Numbered from the stretch's first letter, positions 51,947-61,555 are shown. The stretch: DNA of 64,000 nt from JANSWP01 sp041941305 (GCA_041941305.1 JBGTQJ010000018.1:1-64000); one strand, 5' to 3'. Notes: a model not told the origin generated them from the sequence alone. Translations and numbers: made by a program.

Positions 51947-51954
51947 TATCTTTG
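51947..51954 (+). promoter_or_regulatory. Promoter -7 box (TATCTTTG) of dut
   Basis: TATCTTTG matches TAnnTTTG, about 90 bp before the dut ATG. It may also serve the genes downstream. Confidence 0.5.
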
Positions 51955-52044
51955 TTCCCGCCAATTTCGCTCCCTGAAGCATAAATATTATTCATTCTTT
52001 CAATATTCACTATTTCATTAAAAAATAAAAAACGTCCCTAACAA

Positions 52045-52479
52045 ATGAAAGTCAAAATCATAAATCAATCCTCCAACCCATTGCCTCATTATGAAACCAA
52101 TGGCAGTGCAGGAATGGATATCCGATCGAATTTGGAAACAGCCATTTCATTAGCCCCAATGGAGAGAACATTGGTTCCTACCGGACTCTTTATGGAATTG
52201 CCCCTTGGTTATGAAGCACAAATTCGTCCAAGAAGTGGATTGTCAATTAAAAAGGGTTTGACTTTGGTAAATACTCCCGGAACCATCGATAGTGATTATC
52301 GAGGGGAAATAAAGATCATTATGATCAATCTCTCAACCGAATCTCAAATTATTGAACCAGGGGAACGGATTGCTCAAATGGTGATTGCGAAATACCAACA
52401 AGTAGAATGGACCTCTGTTGAGGTTTTATCTGAAACGGAAAGAGGTATAGGCGGTTTTGGAAGTACCGGTGTCTCATAG
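52045..52479 (+). CDS. dut: Deoxyuridine 5'-triphosphate nucleotidohydrolase
   Basis: dUTPase hydrolyses dUTP to dUMP, keeping uracil out of DNA and feeding thymidylate synthesis. The five trimeric dUTPase motifs are present: AGMDIRSN, PRSGLSIKKGLTL, GTIDSDYRGEI, GERIAQMVI and the C-terminal RGIGGFGSTG. The size (144 residues) is standard. A two-gene ATPase/TOPRIM-like pair begins 37 bp downstream on the same strand. Confidence 0.97.
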   Translation: MKVKIINQSSNPLPHYETNGSAGMDIRSNLETAISLAPMERTLVPTGLFMELPLGYEAQIRPRSGLSIKKGLTLVNTPGTIDSDYRGEIKIIMINLSTESQIIEPGERIAQMVIAKYQQVEWTSVEVLSETERGIGGFGSTGVS

Positions 52480-52516
52480 AAACTTTCTATCTTAAAGGTT
52501 TGTTTTTCAAAACATT

Positions 52517-53602
52517 ATGATACAAAAAATAAAAATTGAAAATTTTAAGTCAATTCATTCTTTGGAGATTGAATTAGGGCGTTTTAATGTTTTGATTGGT
52601 GAGAATGGGAGTGGGAAAACGAATATTTTGGAGGCAATTGCTTTTGCAGGGGCAGCTAGTACGGATAGATTGGATAATGAGTTTTTGGGACCTAGAGGGA
52701 TTAGGGTAACTGAGCCTGAATTTATGAGAGCTGCATTTGGTAAAGAAAAAACTTATGAAGCAATAATTATTGAAGTTTTTGAAACAAATTCTGATAAATT
52801 TTGGCACATTGAATTAAATAATCAAAATGAACCTTATTCTTCTTGGATGGGTGTGTTTTACAATAAAAATGAATTAGCTTCAAAAGGATTAAATATTCTT
52901 CAACATGTTGGTATTTTAACTGGGATTCAAGCTGATTTTTCTAATTTTTTAATTTATTGTCCAGAAAATACTTCTTTAAGAAATTTCCATGAAGAAACTC
53001 AAATTGAGCCTTTAGGTATCAGAGGTGAAGGACTTTTCAAACTCTTAAATGTTTTTCAAAAAATTGAAATTGAGAAAAAAGGAAATTCATTAAGTGAATT
53101 GAAGAATCTATTACAAGTTATTGATTGGTTTGAAGATTTTTCAATAAAAAGAAGCAATCTCGGCGAGAGAACTCTAAACATCAAAGATCGTTATTTAGAC
53201 AATGAATTAGAATATTTCTCCCAAAGAAGTGCTAATGAAGGTTTCTTGTACCTCCTTTTCTACTTCAGCTTATTCATCAGCGAACATACTCCTAAATTTT
53301 TCGCAATAGATAATATTGAAAATGCTTTGAACCCTGGATTGTGTAGAAAGCTAATTCAGATGCTAACTGAACTTGCAATAAAACATGACAAACAAGTGAT
53401 ATTGACTACCCACAATCCTGCAATTTTAGATGGGCTTAATTTGAATGATGATGATCAACGCTTGTTCATAGTAAAAAGAAATAAATTGGGACATACCAAA
53501 GTCAAAAGATATATACACAAACCTCGATTGGATAATGGAAAACCATTGAAACTTTCCGAGAAGCTGATGAGAGGGTACCTTGGAGCTATCCAAAATTTTT
53601 GA
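52517..53602 (+). CDS. AAA/RecF-like ATPase of a putative two-gene defence module
   Basis: This is an ABC/SMC-type ATPase of the AAA_15/AAA_21 (RecF, OLD-like) group, 361 residues. It has N-terminal MIQKIKIENFKSIHSLEIEL, Walker A IGENGSGKTNILEA (residues 28-36), a long helical middle, and a Walker B-like FFAIDNIENALNP, with DN where many relatives have DE. An H-loop sits in VILTTHNPAILDG. It lacks the TOPRIM domain of true OLD proteins; a separate TOPRIM-like protein starts 2 bp after its stop. The two genes are visibly more AT-rich than dut and the nucleotidyltransferase around them, suggesting acquisition. By analogy with ATPase/nuclease pairs such as PARIS or AbiL it may defend against phage; this is inference. 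Confidence 0.8.
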   Translation: MIQKIKIENFKSIHSLEIELGRFNVLIGENGSGKTNILEAIAFAGAASTDRLDNEFLGPRGIRVTEPEFMRAAFGKEKTYEAIIIEVFETNSDKFWHIELNNQNEPYSSWMGVFYNKNELASKGLNILQHVGILTGIQADFSNFLIYCPENTSLRNFHEETQIEPLGIRGEGLFKLLNVFQKIEIEKKGNSLSELKNLLQVIDWFEDFSIKRSNLGERTLNIKDRYLDNELEYFSQRSANEGFLYLLFYFSLFISEHTPKFFAIDNIENALNPGLCRKLIQMLTELAIKHDKQVILTTHNPAILDGLNLNDDDQRLFIVKRNKLGHTKVKRYIHKPRLDNGKPLKLSEKLMRGYLGAIQNF

Positions 53603-53604
53603 GA

Positions 53605-54300
53605 ATGAAAACATTTGGTTTGATTGGAGAAGGGCATACTGACCACAAGGTTTTGGAAAACATCCTTGTGGGATATTTTGATGATTTGGAAGGCGATGAA
53701 CTGGATTTTGTTCACCGTCCCGAAATTGGAGATAATACTTATCAGATGTCTCAAGAGCAATTTGGAGGTTGGTATCAAGTCCTGGAGTATTGCGGTTCTG
53801 AGGAATTTATGGAAGGAATTTTGGAGCAGGATATTGATTTTTATGTCATACAAATTGATACGGATAAATGTCATGAAAAGCAGTACTTAGATGATGACAT
53901 TTCTAAATTAACAGTTAAAGAGCAAATTGAAACTGTGTCGGAAAAATTGATAGAAAAGATCAATAAAATTGACAATGATTTTTATAAACAATATAAGGAA
54001 AAATTGATTTTTGCTATCTCAGTTAATGAAATTGAATGCTGGCTTTTACCTATTTATTTTAATGACAAAAATAAAGGAAGAACCAATAATTGTATTCATG
54101 CCCTTAATAAAGTTCTTTCGAAAAAGAATTCGAACTTGATTATAAACCCCAACAAAAAAGAACCAACAAAATATGATAAACTTTCCTCAGATTTTTCCAG
54201 AAGAAAAAAATTATTAAAACTTTACCCCCATAACCCAAGTCTCCTTTTGTTCGTGGAAAACTTGGAACACCGGTTCAAATTATTTGAAAACCCAATTTAA
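53605..54300 (+). CDS. DUF4276/TOPRIM-like partner protein
   Basis: This is a 231-residue protein whose pattern resembles DUF4276/RloB-type TOPRIM folds. It has an N-terminal beta-strand with acidic loop GLIGEGHTDHKVLENIL (Glu9), a DxD motif in IQIDTDKCHE (Asp85/Asp87), and a later acidic helix INEIECWLLPIYF (about residue 142). These are the usual metal-binding positions of TOPRIM nucleases. ATG 53605 was preferred over TTG 53599, which overlaps the ATPase stop. Tight coupling with the ATPase indicates a common transcript and a joint function. The base composition is as AT-rich as the ATPase gene. The nuclease role is inferred, not proven by a full motif match. Confidence 0.65.
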   Translation: MKTFGLIGEGHTDHKVLENILVGYFDDLEGDELDFVHRPEIGDNTYQMSQEQFGGWYQVLEYCGSEEFMEGILEQDIDFYVIQIDTDKCHEKQYLDDDISKLTVKEQIETVSEKLIEKINKIDNDFYKQYKEKLIFAISVNEIECWLLPIYFNDKNKGRTNNCIHALNKVLSKKNSNLIINPNKKEPTKYDKLSSDFSRRKKLLKLYPHNPSLLLFVENLEHRFKLFENPI

Positions 54301-54303
54301 ATT

Positions 54304-55311
54304 ATGAATATTATCATACCCATGGCGGGACGGGGCTCCCGGCTTCGTCCTCATACATTGACAGATCCTAAACCTTTGATTCGGGTAGCCGGAAAACCAA
54401 TGGTACAACGAATTGTTGAAGATCTGATGAGCGGAATTCCAGATAAAATTGAAGAGGTGGCCTTTGTGATTAAAGAAGATTTTGGCAAAGCTGTCGAAGA
54501 TGAATTGAGGGGAATCGCCCAAAAATTAGGCGCTAAGGGGAAGATCTTTTATCAAGACGAACCACTTGGGACTGCTCATGCAATTCTTTGCGCTAAAGAT
54601 TGTTTACAAGGAAATTGCATTGTTGTTTTTGCAGATACCTTGTTCAAAGCGGATTTTTCATTCAATACGCAGGAAGATGGCATCATTTGGGTTCAAAAAG
54701 TAGAAGACCCACGTCCGTTTGGTGTCATAAAGCTGGATGAAAATAACGTAATTACTGATTTTGTGGAAAAATCGCCTGTATTTGTATCTGATTTGGCGAT
54801 TGTGGGCTTATATTACGTACGAGAAGGAGAAACCCTTCGTGATGAGATGCAATATCTGTTGGATAATGATATCAAAGATAGAGGAGAGTATCAATTGACC
54901 AATGCGCTAGAGAATATGCGTTCAAAGGGATTTAAATTTAAGCACGCCCTTATTGAAGAATGGCTTGATTGTGGTAATAAAAACAACGTGGTGTATACGA
55001 ATCAGCGGATGCTGGAAATTAAAAAAGGTTCCGAACAACTTTGTGCAGATTCCGTTAGCCTTGAAAATGCTACGATCATCGAACCCTGTTTCATTGGAGA
55101 GCAAACGACCATTAAAAATTCTGTGGTTGGACCATATGTTTCTATTGGAAACAACTCAAACATAGAAAATTGCGTTATTAAAAATACGTTGATTCAAAGC
55201 AACTCCTCAGTCAAAAACGCCGTCTTATCCGATTCAATGATAGGTAATCATGTTGATTATGACGAAGGGATATCGGATATTAGCATCGGCGATTATACTA
55301 AAGTCGGTTAA
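54304..55311 (+). CDS. NDP-sugar nucleotidyltransferase with left-handed beta-helix tail
   Basis: The protein activates a sugar 1-phosphate with NTP to form an NDP-sugar. The N-terminal signature IIPMAGRGSRLRPHTLTDPK binds the nucleotide. Further conserved parts are GKPMVQRIVED, DEPLGTAHAI, FADTLF (metal Asp) and DPRPFGVIKLD, and EEWLDCGNKNN binds the sugar. The last 80 residues are hexapeptide-type beta-helix repeats (IIEPCFIGEQTTIKNSVVGP, YVSIGNNSNIENCVI). It resembles glucose-1-phosphate thymidylyl- or uridylyltransferases; the nucleotide and sugar are not certain. It starts 3 bp after the TOPRIM-like gene, so the ATPase pair may be inserted ahead of it in its operon. Confidence 0.9.
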   Translation: MNIIIPMAGRGSRLRPHTLTDPKPLIRVAGKPMVQRIVEDLMSGIPDKIEEVAFVIKEDFGKAVEDELRGIAQKLGAKGKIFYQDEPLGTAHAILCAKDCLQGNCIVVFADTLFKADFSFNTQEDGIIWVQKVEDPRPFGVIKLDENNVITDFVEKSPVFVSDLAIVGLYYVREGETLRDEMQYLLDNDIKDRGEYQLTNALENMRSKGFKFKHALIEEWLDCGNKNNVVYTNQRMLEIKKGSEQLCADSVSLENATIIEPCFIGEQTTIKNSVVGPYVSIGNNSNIENCVIKNTLIQSNSSVKNAVLSDSMIGNHVDYDEGISDISIGDYTKVG

Positions 55312-55395
55312 CGGCTGACGGTTGACGGTGAAGGGTTTTACAGCAAATGACCAAACACCGTTGTCCATCTGCCGCCTACCGTCCACTATTTAGAT
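55312..55395. repeat. GACGGTN heptamer repeat with inverted arms
   Basis: GGCTGACGGTTGACGGTGAA (from 55312) is matched by ACCGTTGTCC and GCCGCCTACCGTCCACTA near 55366-55389. It is the same unit family as the first block of the HTCS insertion (10105-10134). It separates the nucleotidyltransferase stop from the TPR gene start. Confidence 0.65.
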
Positions 55396-57096
55396 ATGAA
55401 ACACACGTCCTTCTTGATAATTTTTCTAACTGCGTTCCAACTGCTTGTTGCACAAGGAGGAAGGCTAGGTCAGTCTGATATTGAGCTCCAGCAGCTTTTC
55501 ATAGAAGCGAATCAGCAGAAAATTTTAGGCAATCTGGAGAAATCTGCCAAGCTCTTTGAATCTTTATTGGAAAAGGACAAAAACAATGATGCAGCTGCTT
55601 ATGAGCTCGCAAGAGTCTATGAGCAAATGGATAAAAATGAAAAAGCAGTTAAGAATGCTCAGTTGGCAGTTAGCAAAGAAGGAACAAATGTGTGGTACAA
55701 AATTTTTCTCGCTGATTTGTACCAAAAGACGAATCAGGATGATAAATCAGCAGATGTTTATGAAACCTTGGTAGAGCAGGTTCCCGACAATGATTATTAC
55801 TATTTCAAGTGGGCCTACTTTCTCGTGCGCTCCAATCAGCCTGAAAAAGCAGTAAAAGTATATGAGGATTTGGAAAAACGAATTGGTATCAACGAAGAAC
55901 TGACACGCAGAAAACATACCCTTTACCTTGGGATGGGGAATTACAAAAAAGCGGCAAAAGAATTGGATGAATTGATTGCGGCCTTTCCCAGGAACATTAA
56001 TTATCGCCATTTATTAGCCAGTTTTTATGAGCAGATTGGTGACAAAGCCAAAGCAAAAGAAGCTTTTGTGGAAATATTGAAATTGAATCCTGAAGATGCA
56101 CGAGCAAATATCGCATTGGCGGAAGGTGGCAAAGGGGACAGTGATATTCGATACCTCCGTTCGTTGAAGCCCGTTTTTGAAAATCCAAATGTGCACATCG
56201 ATGTCAAGATCTCAGAATTGCTTCCCTATTTAACCAAGGTTGTTGAAACCGGAGATGTGCCTCTAGCAGATGCTGCTATCGAGTTGACGGATATTTTGGA
56301 AAAAGTTCATGCCAATCAGGCGAAATCTTTTTCAGCAGCAGGTGATCTGTATTTTCATTCCGGAAGAAAAACGGAAGCGATTGAGAAATATAAGGCAACC
56401 CTGGAGTTGAATGAAAATGTATATTTGGTTTGGGAACAATTGCTGTATGCTTATGCCGATATGAGTGATTATGAAAATCTGGTCAAAACTTCTGATGAAG
56501 CATTGGATTTATTTCCCAATCAGGCTTCTGTATTTTATCTCAACGGTTTGGGCTGTTACCGCTTAAATAAGCATAGGGATGCTATCAGTTCCCTTCAACA
56601 GGCACTTTTGATGTCTGGAAGAAATATGCCCCTTAAATACGATATTCAAGTACTACTCGGCAAATCGTACTTTGCTATCAATCAATTCCCAAAATCAGAT
56701 AAATCATTTGAAGAAGCATTGAAAATCAACCCCAATGATGCCAAGGGCTTAAATGCCTATAGTTATTGCCTTGCTTCTCGCGGTGAACAATTGCCTAAAG
56801 CTAAAGAAATGGCTGCATTAGCCAATGAACTCTCTCCCAAAAATGCTAGGTATCAACACACTTATGGTTGGGTACTCTACAAAATGAAGGAATACAAAAA
56901 TTCCAAAGAATGGATTGGAAAGGCGCTCAAAAATGGAGGAGATCATGATAAGGCAATTTTAGAACATTATGGAGATGTTCTGTTCCAATTGGGAGAAGAG
57001 GAAAACGCTGTAAACTATTGGCAACTAGCGCTGGAAAAAGGAGGCAAATCTGAACTTTTGGAAAAGAAAATTTCTGATAGGAAGTTGTATGAGTGA
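55396..57096 (+). CDS. Secreted/periplasmic TPR-repeat protein
   Basis: The 566-residue protein has a signal peptide (MKHTSFLIIFLTAFQLLVAQ) and about ten tetratricopeptide repeats, for example GNLEKSAKLFESLLEKDKNN, DDKSADVYETLVEQVPDN, DKAKAKEAFVEILKLNPEDA and RTEAIEKYKATLELNENV-like units. No catalytic domain is visible. TPR proteins of this kind usually act as scaffolds for envelope complexes or surface polysaccharide export. The position after an NDP-sugar enzyme fits but does not prove such a role. Confidence 0.85.
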   Translation: MKHTSFLIIFLTAFQLLVAQGGRLGQSDIELQQLFIEANQQKILGNLEKSAKLFESLLEKDKNNDAAAYELARVYEQMDKNEKAVKNAQLAVSKEGTNVWYKIFLADLYQKTNQDDKSADVYETLVEQVPDNDYYYFKWAYFLVRSNQPEKAVKVYEDLEKRIGINEELTRRKHTLYLGMGNYKKAAKELDELIAAFPRNINYRHLLASFYEQIGDKAKAKEAFVEILKLNPEDARANIALAEGGKGDSDIRYLRSLKPVFENPNVHIDVKISELLPYLTKVVETGDVPLADAAIELTDILEKVHANQAKSFSAAGDLYFHSGRKTEAIEKYKATLELNENVYLVWEQLLYAYADMSDYENLVKTSDEALDLFPNQASVFYLNGLGCYRLNKHRDAISSLQQALLMSGRNMPLKYDIQVLLGKSYFAINQFPKSDKSFEEALKINPNDAKGLNAYSYCLASRGEQLPKAKEMAALANELSPKNARYQHTYGWVLYKMKEYKNSKEWIGKALKNGGDHDKAILEHYGDVLFQLGEEENAVNYWQLALEKGGKSELLEKKISDRKLYE

Positions 57097-57274
57097 AGTT
57101 CATGGAGAAACTACACAATCAAATAGCCAACTTACGAAAACCCGTTCTCTTTGTCATTCTCACCTTTAAAAAAAAAACAGTATAATTGCCTTTAGCCAAA
57201 CACTCATTTTTGTAAGGCCAAGAATCGAAAACTACATTTCAGATTCTTCATTCTTTAATCGAAAAACCAACATA

Positions 57275-60200
57275 ATGAAGAACAGTAAACCCTTGCCCTT
57301 TTTTTTCTTTTTTATTCAAGACTTATTGTTAATTCTATTTTTGATTTCTCCCTTAATGCTACCTTCTCAAACCAGTCTTTTCGAATTAGCTGTTACATTG
57401 GATGACTTGGATGAAAGACTTACGGAGGATGACAAAGCAGCAGAAGCATTTTTTGAACATCTTAAAGATTTGTACCCTGGAAAAAATGTTTCTTCAGAAG
57501 TCATTGCCGTAGACTTTAGAAATAACTCCTACCTAAATAAAAGGGTTGAATTTGCTTTCGACTTGCTACAAACATCCAATCAGGGAGTAAAAGATGCTAT
57601 ACTCATCCTTTATGAACAAGCAGAAAAAGAAATTCAGGAATTAATAGATCAGGCTTCCTTTACAAACTTTAAGGGAGCGCAACCAATTCTAGATGCAAAT
57701 CCGGACATATTGCCACCAGCGATTGCTTTGCTGGAAAGGAATCCAAAACTTGACAACCTTGATTCTCTGAAAGCCAAATTGAAGATTCTGCAGGAAGTAG
57801 AAGGGAAAACTACTGGGACAATTGCTTCCAGAATAAATCAATCAGTAGCCAAACTTAATAAGATTCGTTCTAAAATAATTGATGAGGAGGAAAAGGTCAC
57901 CAACGAAAAATTTGATTTTATTGGCGAAGGAGATATCCTGGCATTGAATATGCCTGGTTTGGCTGATCCGGTGGCTAATACCATATTGGTTCAGGCAGCT
58001 ACTCAAAGTTCTTTCCAAAGTAGCCTGATAGATGCCACCGCAACCTTTATTGCCGAAAGGATGAAGGAGGAATTAAACATGGCTTTTTTTGAACGGTTTG
58101 AGCGGTTTTTAGAAGGGCATAACATTCATATCCTGTTTCCGAATACTGCAAAAGCTTTGAAGTCTGCTATCTCCAGCGATTATGCCTTGATGATCCAGGT
58201 ATTCAGGAAAGCTTTTGAAAAAGACTTGAATACCATAATATTTAATTTAGGAGGGTTTTTAGATAAAGAATTGGGCTATCAGGAACTAATTGATACCCTT
58301 CAGGTAGAGGGGAGGCTAAAGCTGGGAGAAATTTTGCAACACAATTTGGAAGTAGATAATACAGACCTTGATTCTTTGACGGCAGATCTGACAAAAATAC
58401 AAGAACAGGTTGCGAAGAAAAGGCGAATTAAAAAGGAAGTGTATCAAATTCTGGAGTATATTTTATTGTCAATCAAGACAATTGAAATGCTAAACAAAGG
58501 GGAGCATCCCACTACCCTAATTTCTTTCCTGGATCAAAACATCAAAGACATCCTTCCAAATGCCGATAAGATTAAACCTGCATTGGTTATCCTGAATGTT
58601 GTTTCTCAAAGCCTTATTACTCATAGGAATGGAAAAGTTGAATGGTTGAATAGAGAGGAGTTGGAAGTCTTGAATAGAAACGCCCAGCTACGTAACTTTT
58701 ATTTAGGATTGGTTTATCAAAAAATCCTTTTAAATCTGGAGGTAGAAAGGGAAATTCTGAGAAAGGAAAAAAGAAATTTGGTAGATCTGGCGGTAAAAAA
58801 TAAAAATATCCCCACTTATAAAATAGAAGAAGTCAAACAACTAAGTACTGTGTTATTAAAGGATCTGGAAAACTTTAGTTCTATTGATGCAAAGATTGGA
58901 TACACGATTAACAAAAGCAGGTTTATAGACACGCTTAAGGCTAAGAGAGGGTTGAATGAAACAGAGAAAAAATTGATCGAGAAAGCTGTGAAACAGGTAC
59001 AGGAACAAGCGAAAGACTATTCTGAATTAATTAGAAATGATAGCCTGTTATCAGCTCAGATTAACCAGATTATTAAAGAAGAAGACACTATTTTTTACCA
59101 AAAAATACCAGTGATCTTAAATAAAAATAGAGTAACTACAGCAAAAAAAGATTGGGATGATATTTATGAATATACTTATGAAAAGGCAATTGATATTTTA
59201 AAACTGGAAAGCCTTCCGTTTGATAGTGTCGACAATACGCATTTTGCTTTACTTAGGCAAACTGTTTTAAAAATGCTAAAAGACTCTTTACAAGGCAGTT
59301 ATCAAGATGAAAATCTGCAAACTGATATCCTACAACAACTTGAATTTATTCTTGATTTGAATTTGAATTATGTTTCTGCAAGTTTCCAGTCCTACATCGA
59401 TGAAAAAGATATAATTAAACCCTTAAAAGAAGAGGCTGCCTCAATTTTTATCGAACATGCAAAACAAGAAAATAAAAAGCGTATAGAAGAATTTTTAGCA
59501 ACAGACCCCGATGCGCTACGCTTGGAATATCAAATCCTTACATTAAACAAACACCTGGATTTCACGGAAAAGCTATTAAATAACAGTAAAAAATTTGGAG
59601 CGATCATTAGTGAATTTCATACTTTTTCCAGGCGAATTGAAAACCTTCGTCAGAACTTGGTAAAGTTGCAAGCTCTGGATAAAAACAAGCTCACTTCTCA
59701 GGATTTTGTGGTTTTTCTTAGAAGTTCATTGGAAATTCTGGAACAGGTTTTTCGAATTTCCCTAACGGATGAAGAGAAGGAGGACAAGTTGAAAACAATC
59801 ATTGGACTAAATCAAAATCTTTTGGATGCTTATGCTGCTATATTAGAGAAAGATTACAATGCAGTTATAATGAATGCCATGTTTGTAGCAGATTCTATTT
59901 TAGAATTGAGTTTTCAGGAAAAAGTGAATCATTTGGTTCCGGAAGAAGAACAAAAAGCCTTTAGATTACTTCCTCGATTTTTAAGATCACAATCTAACTC
60001 TGCAAGCAATTCACTAGAGAAACTTGAAGACGAAAAGGAATTACATAGACAAAAAATCCATCAAATCTTTCGATACGGGGCATTTATTGCTGCAATGGTA
60101 GAAGCCAAAGACGCAGAAGAGATAAAGAAAGCCATAAAAGCCATAGCTCTGCCTGCGGGGAGTTATAGTATAAAACGAAAAACCGCTCACAATATCAGCC

Positions 60201-60730
60201 TCAATGCTTACCCAGGTTTGACGGGAGGATGGGAGTTGGCTTCCAATAGCGAAAATTCAAGATGGGCATTTAATGGAGGTTTTACCGCCTTATTGGGGGT
60301 AGGAATTCATTGGGGAAATGTCTCAAAAATCAATTTGGATAAATACCAAAATAATTCTGATTACCGTGAAGTGGTAAATAGATCTTCAATAGTAAAAAAC
60401 AATCGCTTTTTAAGTGGGCAATCTCATTCTTTGTTTTTGTCATTAATTGATTTGGGAGCAGTGGTCCTGTTTAGGTTGGATGATGCGACAGGGGCATTGC
60501 CCTCCGATGTCAGCTTTCAGCAAATTTTTTCACCTGGAATACTTTATGGCTATGGATTTCGAAATGCACCAATTTCTCTGTTAGGTGGATTGCAAATCAG
60601 CCCACAATTGAGAAAGATAGATGAACTCAAAGCCAATTCTTTTAGATTCAATCTTTCTTTTGTGGTGGATATTCCAATAGTCAACTTCCACACCAGAAAA
60701 GACAAAAAAGAGAAAAGGAAGAAGAAGTAA
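57275..60730 (+). CDS. Large secreted helical protein of unknown function
   Basis: I do not recognise this 1,151-residue family. It begins with a Phe/Leu-rich signal sequence (MKNSKPLPFFFFFIQDLLLI ... MLPSQTS). Residues 30-950 are acidic/basic helical and coiled-coil-like, with no obvious catalytic motif. The last 180 residues change character: Gly/aromatic beta-like segments (LNAYPGLTGGWELAS, FNGGFTALLGVGIHWG, GILYGYGFRNAPISLLGGLQ) look like outer-membrane or barrel strands, and the protein ends in a Lys/Arg-rich tail (TRKDKKEKRKKK). It may span the periplasm and insert in the outer membrane. It sits directly upstream of an ECF sigma/FecR pair on the same strand. Confidence 0.75.
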   Translation: MKNSKPLPFFFFFIQDLLLILFLISPLMLPSQTSLFELAVTLDDLDERLTEDDKAAEAFFEHLKDLYPGKNVSSEVIAVDFRNNSYLNKRVEFAFDLLQTSNQGVKDAILILYEQAEKEIQELIDQASFTNFKGAQPILDANPDILPPAIALLERNPKLDNLDSLKAKLKILQEVEGKTTGTIASRINQSVAKLNKIRSKIIDEEEKVTNEKFDFIGEGDILALNMPGLADPVANTILVQAATQSSFQSSLIDATATFIAERMKEELNMAFFERFERFLEGHNIHILFPNTAKALKSAISSDYALMIQVFRKAFEKDLNTIIFNLGGFLDKELGYQELIDTLQVEGRLKLGEILQHNLEVDNTDLDSLTADLTKIQEQVAKKRRIKKEVYQILEYILLSIKTIEMLNKGEHPTTLISFLDQNIKDILPNADKIKPALVILNVVSQSLITHRNGKVEWLNREELEVLNRNAQLRNFYLGLVYQKILLNLEVEREILRKEKRNLVDLAVKNKNIPTYKIEEVKQLSTVLLKDLENFSSIDAKIGYTINKSRFIDTLKAKRGLNETEKKLIEKAVKQVQEQAKDYSELIRNDSLLSAQINQIIKEEDTIFYQKIPVILNKNRVTTAKKDWDDIYEYTYEKAIDILKLESLPFDSVDNTHFALLRQTVLKMLKDSLQGSYQDENLQTDILQQLEFILDLNLNYVSASFQSYIDEKDIIKPLKEEAASIFIEHAKQENKKRIEEFLATDPDALRLEYQILTLNKHLDFTEKLLNNSKKFGAIISEFHTFSRRIENLRQNLVKLQALDKNKLTSQDFVVFLRSSLEILEQVFRISLTDEEKEDKLKTIIGLNQNLLDAYAAILEKDYNAVIMNAMFVADSILELSFQEKVNHLVPEEEQKAFRLLPRFLRSQSNSASNSLEKLEDEKELHRQKIHQIFRYGAFIAAMVEAKDAEEIKKAIKAIALPAGSYSIKRKTAHNISLNAYPGLTGGWELASNSENSRWAFNGGFTALLGVGIHWGNVSKINLDKYQNNSDYREVVNRSSIVKNNRFLSGQSHSLFLSLIDLGAVVLFRLDDATGALPSDVSFQQIFSPGILYGYGFRNAPISLLGGLQISPQLRKIDELKANSFRFNLSFVVDIPIVNFHTRKDKKEKRKKK

Positions 60731-60890
60731 AACCAACATATTCTTAAAAAAATCCTAAATCTTTTGTCCTTTTTAGGGGAGTCCTTAGTTTCGCTGTAAG
60801 AAAGAACGGTATTGGTTATTCGTTTAGGATTTTATTTTCGAGTTAATTATATAATGATAACTCATAGCCAATACCTAATACCCAATTATT

Positions 60891-61523
60891 TTGAATCGTA
60901 GGGAACAAATTGAATTGCTCGAAAAGCTATTTCGGCAATTTCAGCCGATGATGATTTCATTCGCTCATAATTATGTCAGATCTGGGGAAGATGCCAAAGG
61001 CATTGTTCAGGAGGTATTTATGTCTGTTTGGAATAACCGCGAACACCTCAGGCTAGACGGCAATTTGAAATCTTATTTATTTACGGCGACCAAAAACAAA
61101 TGCCTTAATTTTCTTGAAAAAAGGAAATTGAAGACGATATCCCTTGATACTTCTGCAGGTGATTTTGCGCCTGAGTCCAGAATTCCGGCAAATATTCCTG
61201 ACTCGGCAGAGGTGATGGAGGCAGAAGAGTTAAGAGCAGTTATTTTTGATGAAATCCACAAATTACCTCCAAAGTGCAGGGAAATATTTGTTTTTAGCAG
61301 GGAAGAAGGATTGTCGTATAAAGAAATTTCTGAGAAACTAGGTGTTTCTACAAAAACTGTTGAAAACCAAATAGGCATTGCCCTAAAGCGGGTTAGAAAA
61401 AGAGTGGAGAGCTTTCAGAAGGCGCAACAGAATGGTGGAAATTTGTCGGCAGGATTGATTTTTACATTATTTTTTACAAAATATTTGATTGACTTAGGGG
61501 GAGAGGGATATTTCCCTGTATAG
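60891..61523 (+). CDS. ECF-type RNA polymerase sigma factor (FecI-like)
   Basis: The 210-residue protein has sigma region 2 (FAHNYVRSGEDAKGIVQEVF, SVWNNREHL, LKSYLFTATKNKCLN) and region 4 (LPPKCREIFVFSREEGLSYK, EISEKLGVSTKTVENQIGIA). It lacks regions 1 and 3, as expected for ECF sigma factors. It ends with a hydrophobic tail (AGLIFTLFFTKYLI), a feature seen in some Bacteroidota ECF factors. The start is the TTG at 60891, because no ATG lies in frame nearby. The FecR gene follows 127 bp downstream and probably encodes its anti-sigma regulator. Confidence 0.93.
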   Translation: MNRREQIELLEKLFRQFQPMMISFAHNYVRSGEDAKGIVQEVFMSVWNNREHLRLDGNLKSYLFTATKNKCLNFLEKRKLKTISLDTSAGDFAPESRIPANIPDSAEVMEAEELRAVIFDEIHKLPPKCREIFVFSREEGLSYKEISEKLGVSTKTVENQIGIALKRVRKRVESFQKAQQNGGNLSAGLIFTLFFTKYLIDLGGEGYFPV

Positions 61524-61555
61524 GGTAGGGATGAAATAAATGGATTCTTTAAAAT

